Below, piece after piece: positions 39,535 to 49,507 of a DNA stretch of 64,000 nucleotides. Every line of letters begins with the position of its first letter. Within the stretch, counting starts at the first letter, position 1. Origin of the DNA: Sphingomonas melonis (GTDB taxonomy: Bacteria; Pseudomonadota; Alphaproteobacteria; Sphingomonadales; Sphingomonadaceae); assembly GCF_013409985.1 (NCBI RefSeq), contig NZ_JACCBY010000003.1, positions 372,001 through 436,000 of the forward strand. Direction: 5' to 3'. The position numbers were made by a program, and so were the translations under genes. The notes under the pieces are model-generated. The model saw only the letters and a list, made by a program, of their open reading frames with translations. It made no database searches and was not told the DNA's origin.

Positions 39535-42500
39535 CGGGCGGGCTCCGGCTCGGCGGGCGGCATCGGCGGGGCGGGCGGCTCCTCATCATGCTTGCCGCCC
39601 TGATGGCCGGTCGGCCGGCCGCGCAGCTTGGCGAGCCCGTCGCGCACGCCGCGGCGGACGAGCACGAAGAACAGGGGGATGTAGAAGATCGCCAGGAAGG
39701 TCGCCGACAGCATGCCGCCGATCACCGCGGTGCCGATCGCGATACGGCTGTTGGCACCCGCGCCGGTCGAGATCGCCAGCGGCAGCACGCCGAAGATGAA
39801 GGCGAAGCTGGTCATCAGGATCGGCCGAAGGCGGATCTTGGCGGCCTCCAGCGCGGCGTCGAACACGCGCGCGCCCTTGCGCTCGGCCTGTTCGGCGAAT
39901 TCGATCATCAGGATCGCATTCTTGGCGGCGAGGCCCATCGTCGTCAGCAGGCCGATCTGCAGATAGACGTCGTTCGTCAGCCCGCGCAGCGTGACGAAGG
40001 CGATCGCGCCAATCAGCCCGAGCGGGATGATGAGCAGCACCGCGAACGGGATCGACCAGCTTTCGTACAGCGCGGCGAGGCACAGGAAGACGACGAGGAT
40101 CGACAGGCCGTACAGCAACGGCGCCTGACCCGAGGACAGCCGTTCCTGATAGGACAGGCCGGCCCAGGACACCGACGTGCCGGGGATCTGCGACGCCAGT
40201 TCGGCCATCCGCGTCATCGCGTCGCCCGAACTCTTGCCCGGCGCCGCCGACCCCTGGAATTCGTACGAGGATATGCCGTTGAAACGCGACAGCGTGGTCG
40301 GCGCGGTCGCCCAGTCGGTGCGCGCGAAGGAGGAGAAGGGCACCATCTGCCCGTTCGAGCCGCGCACGAACCATTGCTTCAGGTCCTCGGGCGAGGCGCG
40401 ATATTGCGCATCGCCCTGGACGTAGACGCGCTTGACCCGGCCGCGGTCGATGAAGTCGTTGACGTACTGGCCGCCCCAGGCGGTGGTCAGCGTGCTGTTG
40501 GCATTGCTCTGGGTGAGGCCGAGCGCGGACAGCTTCTGCTGGTCCATGTCGACGCGCAGCGTCGCGATGTCGGGCAATTCGGTGAGGCGCACCGAGGCGA
40601 GCATCGGATCGGCATTGGCCATCGCCAGCAACTTGTCGCGCGCGGCGTTGAACTGGTCCTGCGACAGGCCGCCGGTGTTCTGCAATTCCATCGTGAAGCC
40701 GTCGGACTGGCCGAGGCCGCGCACCGCCGGCGGGACGAGCGCGAACACCTGCGCATCGCGCAGTCCGCGGAAGGCGGAGGAGGCGCGGCCGGTGATCGCG
40801 TCGGCGGTGTTTTCCTTGCCCTTGCGCTCGGACCAGTCGACGAAGTTGAGGAAGCCCTGGCCCGTATTCTGGCCGCTGGCGCCGCCGCCACCGCCGCCGG
40901 CGACGGTGAACAGGACGGAGGCGTTCTTGCCTTCATTCTGGATGAAATACTTCTCGACCTGCTTCTGGACCTCGATGGTGCGCGCCTGGGTGGCGCCAGC
41001 CGGCAGGCGGAACTGGACGATCGCCGATCCCTGGTCCTCGGTCGGCAGGAAGCCGGTGGGCAGGCGCATGAACAGGATCGCGAGCAGCGCGACGAGGCCG
41101 AGGTAGATCAGCAGGAACAGCCATTTGCGATCGACCACCGCGCGCACGGCATTGGTGTAGCGCTCGACGCCGCTTTCGAAATTGGTGTTGAACCAGGTGG
41201 ATGCCTTGGTGCCCCAGCCGGCGACGCGCGGGAAGCGGCGCTTGAAGCCCTGCGCCTCGTCCGCCTCCTGCGACTTCTGCTTGAGCAGCGACGCGGTCAG
41301 CGCCGGCGACAGGATCAGCGCGACGAGCACCGACAGCACCATGGCGGCGACGATGGTCAGCGAGAACTGGCGATAGATCACGCCGGTCGAGCCGCCGAAG
41401 AAGGCCATCGGCAGGAACACCGCCGACAGGACGAGCGCGATCGCGATCAGCGCGACGGTGATCTCGTTCATCGACTCGATCGTCGCCTCGCGCGGGCTCA
41501 TGTCGGGATTCTCCTCCATGAGCCGCTCGACATTCTCGACGACGACGATCGCGTCGTCGACGAGCAGGCCGATGGCGAGGACGAGGCCGAACAGCGTCAG
41601 CGTGTTGATCGAGAAGCCGGCAAGATAGAAGACCGCGAAGGTGCCGAGCAGCACCACCGGCACCGCGATCGTCGGGATCAGCGTCGCACGCCAGCTTTGC
41701 AGGAAGACGAACATCACGATGACGACGAGGATCACCGCCTCGATCAGCGTCTTGACGACTTCCTCGATCGACAGTTCGATGAAGGCCGTGGTGTCGTTGG
41801 CATAGGCGACCTTGAGGCCGGCGGGGAAGGTCTTGGCGACGCGCGCGACCTCCGCCTTGACCAGCTCCGCCGTCTCGAGCGCGTCGGCACCCGGGGCGAG
41901 CAGCACGGCGATGCCGGCGCCGGGGTGGCGGTTGATGCGGCTGACCGAGGCGTAGCTTTCCGCGCCCAGTTCGATCCGCGCGACATCGGACAGGCGCACG
42001 GTCGCGCCGGAGGGCAGCGTCTTGACGATGATCTGGCGAAATTGCTCGGGCGTCTGGAGCCGCGACTGCGCGGTGACGGTCGCGTTGAGCATCTGCTCCG
42101 CCGCCGAGGGCAGGCCGCCGACCTCGCCCGCCGCGACTTCGGTATTCTGGTTCTGGATCGCGGTGCTGATGTCGGCGGGGATCAGCGAATAGCTGGCGAG
42201 CCGTGCCGGATCGAGCCAGATGCGCATCGCATATTGCGAGCCGAAGACGTTGACGTCGCCGACGCCGTGCACGCGGCCGAGCGGGTCCTGCAAATTGGAG
42301 ACGAGATAGTCCGACACGTCCATGTTGGTGCGCTGATCGGTTTCGTCATAGACGCCGACGATCAGCAGATTGTCCGGGTTGGACTTGCGGACGACGAGGC
42401 CCTGCTGCTGCACCTGTTGCGGCAGGCGCGCGACGCCCTGCTGCACCTGGTTCTGGACCTGCACCTGCGCGATGTCGGGATCGGTGCCCTTCTCGAACGT

Positions 42501-42779
42501 CGCGGTGATCGTCACCTGGCCCCGGCTCGACGAGGACGAGCTGAAATAGAGCAGGCCGTCGATGCCGGTCAGCTGCTGCTCGATGATCTGGGTCACCGAA
42601 TTCTGCAGCGTCTGCGCATTGGCGCCCGGGAAGGTGGCGCGGATCGACACCTGCGGCGGCGCGACATCGGGATATTGCGCGATCGGCAGGCTGAGGATCG
42701 CGCCGACGCCGGCGAGCATGACGATGATCGCCAGCACCCACGCGAAGATCGGGCGGTCGATGAAGATACGGCTGATCAT
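39531..42779 (-). CDS. RND multidrug efflux permease (AcrB/MexB type)
   Basis: The 1082-residue inner-membrane pump starts MISRIFIDRPIFAWVLAI. Proton-relay aspartates are present in LVLAIGLLVDDAIVVVENVE (helix 4), and the periplasmic gates and docking domains are in normal order (QNQNTEVAAGEVGG, then GYAGLSYQE-like WAGLSYQERLSSGQ). The full length and twelve helices fit the hydrophobic/amphiphilic efflux (HAE1) class that exports antibiotics, dyes and solvents. It is the middle gene of adaptor-pump-channel, all overlapping or separated by five bases. Confidence 0.96.
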   Translation of the reverse strand: MISRIFIDRPIFAWVLAIIVMLAGVGAILSLPIAQYPDVAPPQVSIRATFPGANAQTLQNSVTQIIEQQLTGIDGLLYFSSSSSSRGQVTITATFEKGTDPDIAQVQVQNQVQQGVARLPQQVQQQGLVVRKSNPDNLLIVGVYDETDQRTNMDVSDYLVSNLQDPLGRVHGVGDVNVFGSQYAMRIWLDPARLASYSLIPADISTAIQNQNTEVAAGEVGGLPSAAEQMLNATVTAQSRLQTPEQFRQIIVKTLPSGATVRLSDVARIELGAESYASVSRINRHPGAGIAVLLAPGADALETAELVKAEVARVAKTFPAGLKVAYANDTTAFIELSIEEVVKTLIEAVILVVIVMFVFLQSWRATLIPTIAVPVVLLGTFAVFYLAGFSINTLTLFGLVLAIGLLVDDAIVVVENVERLMEENPDMSPREATIESMNEITVALIAIALVLSAVFLPMAFFGGSTGVIYRQFSLTIVAAMVLSVLVALILSPALTASLLKQKSQEADEAQGFKRRFPRVAGWGTKASTWFNTNFESGVERYTNAVRAVVDRKWLFLLIYLGLVALLAILFMRLPTGFLPTEDQGSAIVQFRLPAGATQARTIEVQKQVEKYFIQNEGKNASVLFTVAGGGGGGASGQNTGQGFLNFVDWSERKGKENTADAITGRASSAFRGLRDAQVFALVPPAVRGLGQSDGFTMELQNTGGLSQDQFNAARDKLLAMANADPMLASVRLTELPDIATLRVDMDQQKLSALGLTQSNANSTLTTAWGGQYVNDFIDRGRVKRVYVQGDAQYRASPEDLKQWFVRGSNGQMVPFSSFARTDWATAPTTLSRFNGISSYEFQGSAAPGKSSGDAMTRMAELASQIPGTSVSWAGLSYQERLSSGQAPLLYGLSILVVFLCLAALYESWSIPFAVLLIIPLGLIGAIAFVTLRGLTNDVYLQIGLLTTMGLAAKNAILMIEFAEQAERKGARVFDAALEAAKIRLRPILMTSFAFIFGVLPLAISTGAGANSRIAIGTAVIGGMLSATFLAIFYIPLFFVLVRRGVRDGLAKLRGRPTGHQGGKHDEEPPAPPMPPAEPEPAR

Positions 42780-42784
42780 CGGGC

Positions 42785-44032
42785 TCAGCCCGCCTTGCTT
42801 TGGGCGTTACCCTGCTGGCCGTCCTTGCCCTGCTGCGGCGGCTTGACCACCTGCGGGCTGTTGGCCGGCACCGCCTTGACCTGCGCGTTCGGCTTCAGGT
42901 TGTTGAGCCCTTGCGTGATCACCTTGTCGCCCGCATTGAGGCCGGTAGTGACGACCCAATAGCGGCCCTGCGTGCGGGAGGCGGTGACCGGCTTCTGCAC
43001 CGTCTTGCCGTTCGGCCCGACCAGCATCACCGTCGCATTGCCCTTGGCGTCGCGGGTCAGGGCCTCCTGCGGCACGAGGAAGGCGCGCTGGTTGATCGCC
43101 TGCGCGAAGCGGGCGCGGACAAACATGCCGGGGAGCAGCAACCCCTGCGGATTGGGGATGCTGGCGCGCAACGTCACCGTGCCGGTTTCGGTGTTCACCA
43201 GCGCTTCGGAGAATTCGACGCTGCCGGTCTGGCCATAGTCGCTGCCATCCTCGAGCTTGAGGCGGACCTGCGCGCGGGTCGGCACGATGCCGTTCTGCGA
43301 CAGGCTGCGGCGCAGCGCGAGCATGTCGGCGGCAGACTGCTGGATGTCGACGAACATCGGGTCGAGCCGCTGGATCTGCGCGAGCGGATCGGTCTGGCTC
43401 GCCGAGACGAGCGCGCCGACGGTGAACAGCGAGCGGCCGATGCGACCGCTGATCGGCGCCGGCACGGTAGTGAACTTGAGGTTGATCCGTGCCGTTTCCA
43501 GCGCGGCACTGGTCTGCGCGACCGAGGCGGTCGCCTGGCGCGCGGTGGCGACGGCGTTGGTATATTCCTGCTGCGAGACCGCCTGGATCGCGGCGAGCGG
43601 CTTGTAGCGCGCCGCCTGGAGACGCTGCGCTTCCTGGATGGCGCGCGCGCTTTGCAGATTGGCCTGCGCCTCGTTGACCGCGGCGCGGTACAGCCGCGGG
43701 TCGATCTCGTAGAGCGGCTGGCCGCGCTTCACCAGCGAGCCTTCGGTGAAGAAGCGGCGGCGGATGATGCCGTTGACCTGCGGCCGCACGTCCGAGCTTT
43801 CATAGGCGTTGGTGCGCGCGGCGAGTTCGGTGACCATCGCCGCATCGGTCGGCTGGACGACGACATAGCCGACCGTCGTCGGACCTTTGCCCGGACCACC
43901 GGGGCCGCCCTTGCCCTTCTGCTGCGACTCGCTGCCGCCACCGCAGGCGGCGAGGGTCAGCAGGACCACGGCAGTAGCGGCGCCGGCACCTAGCCGGCGG
44001 CCCCGAAACGATAATGTGGTCAAGTATGTCAC
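42785..44032 (-). CDS. RND efflux periplasmic adaptor (membrane fusion protein)
   Basis: GTG 44032 is chosen, giving 415 residues. The signal ends in LLTLAACGGGS, a lipobox, so the adaptor is lipid-anchored in the inner membrane. Lipoyl and hairpin regions are seen in VRPQVNGIIRRRFFTEGSLV, and PAPISGRIGRSLFTVGALV follows the alpha hairpin. A barrel domain and a Gln/Lys-rich tail follow. It links the pump to the outer-membrane channel. The start lacks a strong ribosome binding site, and a longer N-terminus cannot be excluded. No dedicated repressor gene is adjacent; rpiA is divergent. Confidence 0.9.
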   Translation of the reverse strand: MTYLTTLSFRGRRLGAGAATAVVLLTLAACGGGSESQQKGKGGPGGPGKGPTTVGYVVVQPTDAAMVTELAARTNAYESSDVRPQVNGIIRRRFFTEGSLVKRGQPLYEIDPRLYRAAVNEAQANLQSARAIQEAQRLQAARYKPLAAIQAVSQQEYTNAVATARQATASVAQTSAALETARINLKFTTVPAPISGRIGRSLFTVGALVSASQTDPLAQIQRLDPMFVDIQQSAADMLALRRSLSQNGIVPTRAQVRLKLEDGSDYGQTGSVEFSEALVNTETGTVTLRASIPNPQGLLLPGMFVRARFAQAINQRAFLVPQEALTRDAKGNATVMLVGPNGKTVQKPVTASRTQGRYWVVTTGLNAGDKVITQGLNNLKPNAQVKAVPANSPQVVKPPQQGKDGQQGNAQSKAG

Positions 44033-44194
44033 CCGGCTCGTGTCTCGACTCGCGCAGCCGTGACCGGCGCGACAATGCGCGGCCATGGCGATTGGTTGCT
44101 CTTGCTGGCCCATTGGCGGCGATCGTGGCGCAAATGCAACCCGACCCCCATGTTATTAATGTCGCAATTTGTCGCAGTAGGGAAAGAGACCGGC

Positions 44195-44896
44195 ATGAAC
44201 GCGGATACGGACAAGGCGTGCGCCGCGGCGGCGGCGGCGCAGGAAGTGCAGGACGGCATGCTGGTCGGGCTCGGTACCGGATCGACCGCGGCGCATCTGA
44301 TCGCGGCGCTCGGCGAGCGGGTGGCGCGCGGCCTGCGCATCCGCGCGGTCGCGACCTCGCGCGCCAGCGAGGCGCTGGCGCGGCGGCTCGGCATCACGAT
44401 GCTCGACTTCGCCGACGTGCCGCGGCTCGACCTCACGATCGACGGCGCCGACGAGATCGATGCGCGCTTCTTCGCGATCAAGGGCGGCGGTGGCGCGATG
44501 CTGCGCGAGAAGGTGGTGGCGGCCGCGTCGGACCGGATGGTGGTGATCGCCGATGGCTCGAAACGGGTCGTCGCGATCGGCGCGGCAGCCGCCGTTCCCG
44601 TCGAGATCCTGCCCTTCGCGCGCGCCTCGCTGCTGGCGCAACTGGGCCAGGGGCAGGGGCAGGGGCAGGGGCAGGGGCGGGGGGCGGTGCTGCGGCTGGC
44701 GGGTGGCGAGCCCTATGTGACGGACAATGGCAACATGATCATCGATTGCCGGCTCGATCTGCAAAATCCTCGCGAATCAGCGGCTTGGCTTGACGGAATT
44801 GCCGGCGTCCTCGGGCACGGACTGTTCCTTGACGAGGTCGATGCGGCCTATTTTGCCCAGGATGGGACCGTTTCGCGGCTGGAACGGCTCGATTAG
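44195..44896 (+). CDS. rpiA: Ribose 5-phosphate isomerase A
   Basis: RpiA interconverts ribose-5-phosphate and ribulose-5-phosphate. ATG 44195 behind GGGAAAGAGA gives 233 residues. Family motifs include VGLGTGSTAAHLI near residue 25, LDLTIDGADEID near 80 and FAIKGGGGAMLREK, which carries the catalytic lysine environment, near 95. Between residues about 150 and 163 a GQGQGQGQGQGRG stretch, encoded by five tandem hexamers, is inserted in a surface region where homologues have a short loop. It precedes tkt by 80 bases. Confidence 0.94.
   Translation: MNADTDKACAAAAAAQEVQDGMLVGLGTGSTAAHLIAALGERVARGLRIRAVATSRASEALARRLGITMLDFADVPRLDLTIDGADEIDARFFAIKGGGGAMLREKVVAAASDRMVVIADGSKRVVAIGAAAAVPVEILPFARASLLAQLGQGQGQGQGQGRGAVLRLAGGEPYVTDNGNMIIDCRLDLQNPRESAAWLDGIAGVLGHGLFLDEVDAAYFAQDGTVSRLERLD
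44648..44677 (+). repeat. Five tandem CAGGGG hexamers inside rpiA
   Basis: The unit cagggg is repeated five times without mismatch (44648-44677), encoding Gln-Gly five times. Because the unit is six bases, copy-number change would alter the protein length but keep the frame. Confidence 0.95.
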
Positions 44897-44976
44897 TCTC
44901 GCTAAGGCCGGCGCATCCGCAACAGATCGGGCGTGCAGGCGTTCGACGCAGGGTAAGAGCGAGGGCCTTTAATCCC

Positions 44977-47052
44977 ATGACCGATACCAACACCGCGATC
45001 CACGAAGACGGTTCGCTGGAACGCCTCACGATCGATACGATCCGCACCCTGTCGATGGACGCGGTGCAAAAGGCCAATTCCGGCCACCCCGGCACACCGA
45101 TGGCGCTCGCGCCGGTCGGCTACACGCTCTGGTCGCAATTCCTGCGCTATGATCCTTCCAAGCCCGACTGGCCCAACCGCGACCGCTTCGTGCTGTCGGT
45201 CGGCCATGCGTCGATGCTGCTCTATTCGCTGATCCACCTCGCCGGGATCGAAGAGATCGACGCGGACGGCAAGAAGACCGGGCGTCAGGCGCTCACCCTC
45301 GACGACCTCAAGGGCTTCCGCCAGCTTGCCTCGCGTACGCCGGGCCATCCTGAATATCGCCACACCACCGGCGTCGAGACGACGACCGGTCCGCTCGGCG
45401 CGGGCTGCTCGAACTCGGTCGGCATGGCGATCGCCGAGCGCTGGCTCGCCGCGCGCTACAACCGCCCCGAGTTCACTTTGTTCGACCATGACGTCTATTC
45501 GCTGTGCGGCGACGGCGACATGATGGAGGGCGTCGCCGCCGAGGCCGCCAGCCTTGCCGGTCACCTCAAGCTGTCGAACCTGTGCTGGATCTACGACAGC
45601 AACCACATCTCGATCGAGGGCGGCACCGAACTGGCGTTCGACGAAGACGTCGGCCTGCGTTTCCAGGCCTATGGCTGGAACGTCATCCACCTCGACGACG
45701 CCAACGACACCAAGGCGTTCGCCAAGGCGATCGAGACCTTCAAGGCGACCAACGACCGGCCGACCTTCATCGTCGTCCATTCGGTGATCGGCTGGGGCAG
45801 CCCCAAGGCAGGCAGTGAGAAGGCGCACGGCGAGCCGCTCGGCGAGGACAATGTCCGCGCCACCAAGAAGGCGTACGGCTGGCCCGAGGACAAGGACTTC
45901 TACATCCCCGAGGGTGTCGCCGAGCATTTCCACGGGTCGATCGCCGATCGCGGCACCAAGCTGCGCGAGGAATGGGAGGCGAATTTCGCCAAATATCGCG
46001 AGACCTATCCCGAACTCGCCGGCGAACTGGAGCTGATGCTCAAGGACAAGCTGCCCGAGGGCTGGGATGCCGACATCCCCGAATTCCCGGCGGACGAAAA
46101 GGGCCTCGCCAGCCGCGATTCGGGCGGCAAGGTGCTCAACGCGCTCGCCAAGCGGGTGCCGTGGCTGATCGGCGGCTCGGCCGATCTCGCACCGTCGACC
46201 AAGACCGACATCAAGGGCGCGCCGTCGTTCGAGGCCAACAATTACGGCGGCCAGAACTTCCACTTCGGCGTCCGCGAACACGGTATGGGCGGCGTGGTGA
46301 ACGGCATGACGCTGTCGCACCTGCGCAGCTATGGTTCGACCTTCCTCGTCTTTGCCGATTACATGCGCGCACCGATCCGCCTGTCGGCGATTATGGAGCT
46401 CGCCAGCGTCTGGGTGTTCACGCATGATTCGATCGGTGTCGGCGAGGATGGCCCGACCCACCAGCCGATCGAGCATCTCGCGACGCTGCGCGCCATTCCG
46501 GGGCTCGACACGATCCGTCCGGGCGACGCCAACGAGGTCGCCTATGCATGGCGCGCGGCGCTGGAGGATGCGAGCCGTCCGACCGCGCTGATCTTCTCGC
46601 GTCAGGCGCTGCCGACGCTCGACCGCAGCAAATACGCGCCGGCCGAGGGCACGCTGAAGGGCGGCTATGTCCTCGCCGATTGCGACGGCACGCCCGAGGT
46701 GATCCTGATCGCCACCGGCAGCGAGCTGGCGCTGGTCGTCCAGGCGCATGAGAAGCTGCTCGCCGACGGCGTGAAGAGCCGCGTCGTGTCGATGCCGAGC
46801 TGGTATCGCTACGAGCTGCAGTCGGAAGATTATAAGGAAAGCGTGCTGCCCTCGTCGGTGCCGTCGCGGCTCGCGGTCGAGCAGGCGGGCGAGATGGGCT
46901 GGCATCGCTATGTCGGGCTGAAGGGTCGCACGATCACCATGTCGACGTTCGGTGCCTCCGCCCCCATATCGAAGCTGCAGGACAAATACGGCTTCACCCT
47001 CGACAATGTCGTCAAGGTGGTCCGTGAGATGCTGGAGACCAACAATGGGTAA
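44977..47052 (+). CDS. tkt: Transketolase
   Basis: 691 residues. Transketolase moves two-carbon units between sugar phosphates with thiamine diphosphate. Motifs include MDAVQKANSGHPGTPMALAP at the N-terminus, the ThDP/metal motif LCGDGDMMEGVAAEA near residue 170 and FVFADYMRAPIRLSA-like and RPGDANEVAYAW in the second half. The stop overlaps the tal start, so the two are coupled. A long frame on the other strand is a shadow. Confidence 0.96.
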   Translation: MTDTNTAIHEDGSLERLTIDTIRTLSMDAVQKANSGHPGTPMALAPVGYTLWSQFLRYDPSKPDWPNRDRFVLSVGHASMLLYSLIHLAGIEEIDADGKKTGRQALTLDDLKGFRQLASRTPGHPEYRHTTGVETTTGPLGAGCSNSVGMAIAERWLAARYNRPEFTLFDHDVYSLCGDGDMMEGVAAEAASLAGHLKLSNLCWIYDSNHISIEGGTELAFDEDVGLRFQAYGWNVIHLDDANDTKAFAKAIETFKATNDRPTFIVVHSVIGWGSPKAGSEKAHGEPLGEDNVRATKKAYGWPEDKDFYIPEGVAEHFHGSIADRGTKLREEWEANFAKYRETYPELAGELELMLKDKLPEGWDADIPEFPADEKGLASRDSGGKVLNALAKRVPWLIGGSADLAPSTKTDIKGAPSFEANNYGGQNFHFGVREHGMGGVVNGMTLSHLRSYGSTFLVFADYMRAPIRLSAIMELASVWVFTHDSIGVGEDGPTHQPIEHLATLRAIPGLDTIRPGDANEVAYAWRAALEDASRPTALIFSRQALPTLDRSKYAPAEGTLKGGYVLADCDGTPEVILIATGSELALVVQAHEKLLADGVKSRVVSMPSWYRYELQSEDYKESVLPSSVPSRLAVEQAGEMGWHRYVGLKGRTITMSTFGASAPISKLQDKYGFTLDNVVKVVREMLETNNG

Positions 47053-48169
47053 GCTCAACGACCTGAGCGCTGCGGGTACCGCGGTCTGGCTCGATTTCGT
47101 CGATCGCAAGTTCCTCGAGGCCGGTGGCCTCGACAAGCTCGTGAAGGAGGACAGCCTGACCGGCGTCACCTCCAACCCGTCGATCTTCGAGAAGGCGATG
47201 GGCCATGGCGACGCCTATGACGCGACGCTCGCCGCCTTCGACAAGGAGAACCCCGGCGCGGCGACGATCGACCGCTACGAGCATCTCGCGATCCAGGACA
47301 TCAAGGCGGCGGCGGAAACGCTCAAGCCGGTCTACGATCGCCTGGAGGCCAAGGACGGCTACGTCAGCCTTGAAGTGTCGCCCTATATCGCCGACGATAC
47401 CGATGCGACGATCGCCGAGGCCGAGAAGCTGTGGCATGCGGTCGACCGCGCCAACCTGATGATCAAGATCCCTGGCACGCTCGCCGGTGCGCCCGCGATC
47501 AGCGCGACGATCGCCAAGGGCATCAACGTCAACGTGACGCTGCTCTTCGCGCTCGATGCTTATATCCGCGTTGCCGAGGCCTATGCCGCGGGCCTTGAGG
47601 AGCGGGTGCGGCAGGGGCAGCCGATCGACAAGATCGCCAGCGTCGCGAGCTTCTTCGTCAGCCGCATCGATTCGATCATCGACAAGGAGATCGACCGTCG
47701 CGTCGCCGAGAACGATCCCGAGGCGGAGACGCTGAAGGGTCTGCGCGGCAAGGTCGCCATCGCCAATGCGAAGATGGCGTATCAGTGGTTCCTCGACTTC
47801 GAGAAGTCCGAGCGCTGGCAGGCGCTCGCCGCCAAGGGCGCACAGCCGCAGCGACTGCTGTGGGCGTCGACCGGCGTCAAGGACAAGGCCTATCGCGACA
47901 CGCTCTATGTCGACACGCTGATCGGCCGCGACACGGTCAACACGATGCCGCCGGCAACGATGGACGCCTTCCGTGAGCGCGGCACCGTCGCCGAAACGCT
48001 GACCCAGGACGTCGAGGACGCGCGCCGCGTGCTCGCCGAGGCGGAGCGCCTCGGCCTCAACCTGACCGGCGTGACCGATACGTTGGTCGAGCAGGGCGTC
48101 GCCTCCTTCGCCAAGGCGTTCGACGACCTGCTGGGCTCGATCGCCGCCAAGCAGCCGGCGACGGCATGA
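47045..48169 (+). CDS. tal: Transaldolase
   Basis: ATG 47045 overlaps the tkt stop by eight bases and gives 374 residues. Transaldolase transfers dihydroxyacetone units in the non-oxidative pentose phosphate pathway through a Schiff base; the lysine is in ANLMIKIPGT near residue 140. SLTGVTSNPSIFEKAM near residue 40 and KGINVNVTLLFALDAYI are family signatures. It is the long (TalB-like mycobacterial/cyanobacterial) form rather than the 220-residue form. Confidence 0.95.
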   Translation: MGKLNDLSAAGTAVWLDFVDRKFLEAGGLDKLVKEDSLTGVTSNPSIFEKAMGHGDAYDATLAAFDKENPGAATIDRYEHLAIQDIKAAAETLKPVYDRLEAKDGYVSLEVSPYIADDTDATIAEAEKLWHAVDRANLMIKIPGTLAGAPAISATIAKGINVNVTLLFALDAYIRVAEAYAAGLEERVRQGQPIDKIASVASFFVSRIDSIIDKEIDRRVAENDPEAETLKGLRGKVAIANAKMAYQWFLDFEKSERWQALAAKGAQPQRLLWASTGVKDKAYRDTLYVDTLIGRDTVNTMPPATMDAFRERGTVAETLTQDVEDARRVLAEAERLGLNLTGVTDTLVEQGVASFAKAFDDLLGSIAAKQPATA

Positions 48170-48175
48170 CCCGCC

Positions 48176-48200
48176 GCCCCGTCCTGATACAGGGCGGGGC
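48176..48200 (+). terminator. Hairpin after tal
   Basis: A 10-bp stem gccccgtcct (48176-48185) pairs with agggcggggc (48191-48200) around a 5-base loop, seven bases after the stop. There is no T run. Confidence 0.45.
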
Positions 48201-48262
48201 GACCCGCCGCGAAACCTCCGTCACCCCGCCCGTCGTCACGCGGGGCGGCAATCCGCTCCCGC

Positions 48263-48370
48263 CGTCACCCTGGACTCGTTCCGGGGTCCACTTCGCGGCG
48301 AGGAGAGCGGCTGGAGGCGCGTGCGACACCCCCGCGGCCCGGTGGACCCCGGAACACGTCCGGGGTGACG
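48263..48370. repeat. Nested palindromic repeat, copy 7
   Basis: The arms are 48263-48291 and 48342-48370 with one mismatch (cgtcaccctgg). The outer arms are less clear here. It lies between tal and gnd in the 354-base gap 48170-48523, where no gene is seen. Confidence 0.82.
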
Positions 48371-48523
48371 GGTGGAGGGGACACATGTCCCGAACCCCGT
48401 CGAGGCGGACCCCGGGGCGTTCGATGACCTTCCGCGAAACGCAGCGTCTCGTGGCGCATCGCAACCCCGGCGGCGCGGTTCCGTTTATCCTATGACATCG
48501 TAACAATCGGCAGGACAGCAAGC

Positions 48524-49507
48524 ATGAAGATCGGACTGATCGGCCTCGGCCGGATGGGTGGCAATATCGCGCGCCGGCTGATGCAGGCGGGGCATGAGAT
48601 CGTGGCCTATGACCGCAGCGCCGAAGCGGTGCAGGCCCTCGCCAAGGACGGCGCCGAGGCGGCCAATTCGCTCGACGACGTGCGGGCGAAGCTCGGCAGC
48701 CCGGCGATCTGGTGGGTGATGCTGCCCGCCGGCGGCCCGACCGAAGACACGATCAGCGCGATCGGCGAAGGCGCCAAGGACGGCGACATCATCATCGACG
48801 GCGGCAACACCTTCTACAAGGACGACATCCGCCGCGCCAAGGCGCTGGCCGAGAAGGGCGTCCATTATGTCGACGTCGGCACGTCGGGCGGGGTCTGGGG
48901 CTTGGAGCGCGGCTATTGCATGATGATCGGCGGCGACACCGAGACGGTCAATCTGCTCGATCCGATCTTCGATGCGCTGGCGCCCGGCCTCGGCACCATC
49001 CCGCGCACCCCCGGCCGCGTCGCCGAGGTCGTCGATGAACGCGCCGAAAAGGGCTATATCCATGCCGGTCCCGCTGGCGCCGGCCATTTCGTCAAGATGA
49101 TCCACAACGGCATCGAATATGGCCTGATGCAGGCCTATGCCGAGGGCTTCGACATCCTGAAGTCCAAGAACAGCGACAAATTGCCCGAGGACGAGCGGTT
49201 CGACCTCAACATGACCGACATCGCCGAAGTCTGGCGCCGCGGCAGCGTCATCTCGTCCTGGCTGCTCGATCTCACCGCGATCGCGCTCGCCAAGGACGAG
49301 AAGCTCGAAGGCTTTTCGGGCAGCGTCGCCGATTCGGGCGAGGGCCAGTGGACGATCGACGCGGCGATGGAGGAGAAGGTGCCGGCCAACGTGCTCACCG
49401 CCTCGCTGTTCGCGCGCTATCGCAGCCGCGTCGAGCATACCTATGGCGACAAGGTGCTCTCGGCGATGCGCTTCGGCTTCGGCGGGCACGTCGAGATGCC
49501 GCAGTGA
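48524..49507 (+). CDS. gnd: 6-phosphogluconate dehydrogenase, short decarboxylating type
   Basis: 327 residues, the short form (GndA/YqeC-like) rather than the 470-residue enteric enzyme. The dinucleotide loop is [19 protein letters not shown]. The signature [15 protein letters not shown] follows, then [20 protein letters not shown] and the catalytic Lys region [20 protein letters not shown]. The Asp at the end of the second strand of the fold (VAYDRS) suggests NAD preference. It makes ribulose-5-phosphate, the substrate of RpiA upstream. The next gene overlaps its stop. Confidence 0.93.
   Translation: MKIGLIGLGRMGGNIARRLMQAGHEIVAYDRSAEAVQALAKDGAEAANSLDDVRAKLGSPAIWWVMLPAGGPTEDTISAIGEGAKDGDIIIDGGNTFYKDDIRRAKALAEKGVHYVDVGTSGGVWGLERGYCMMIGGDTETVNLLDPIFDALAPGLGTIPRTPGRVAEVVDERAEKGYIHAGPAGAGHFVKMIHNGIEYGLMQAYAEGFDILKSKNSDKLPEDERFDLNMTDIAEVWRRGSVISSWLLDLTAIALAKDEKLEGFSGSVADSGEGQWTIDAAMEEKVPANVLTASLFARYRSRVEHTYGDKVLSAMRFGFGGHVEMPQ

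Noticed and set aside
39588..42962. An 1124-codon open frame antisense to the RND pump
   Set aside because: Composition (His/Arg/Asp/Gly runs) is that of antisense shadows; the pump has all family motifs.
44902..47175. A 757-codon open frame antisense to transketolase
   Set aside because: It is a shadow of tkt; no domain, start signal or operon context.
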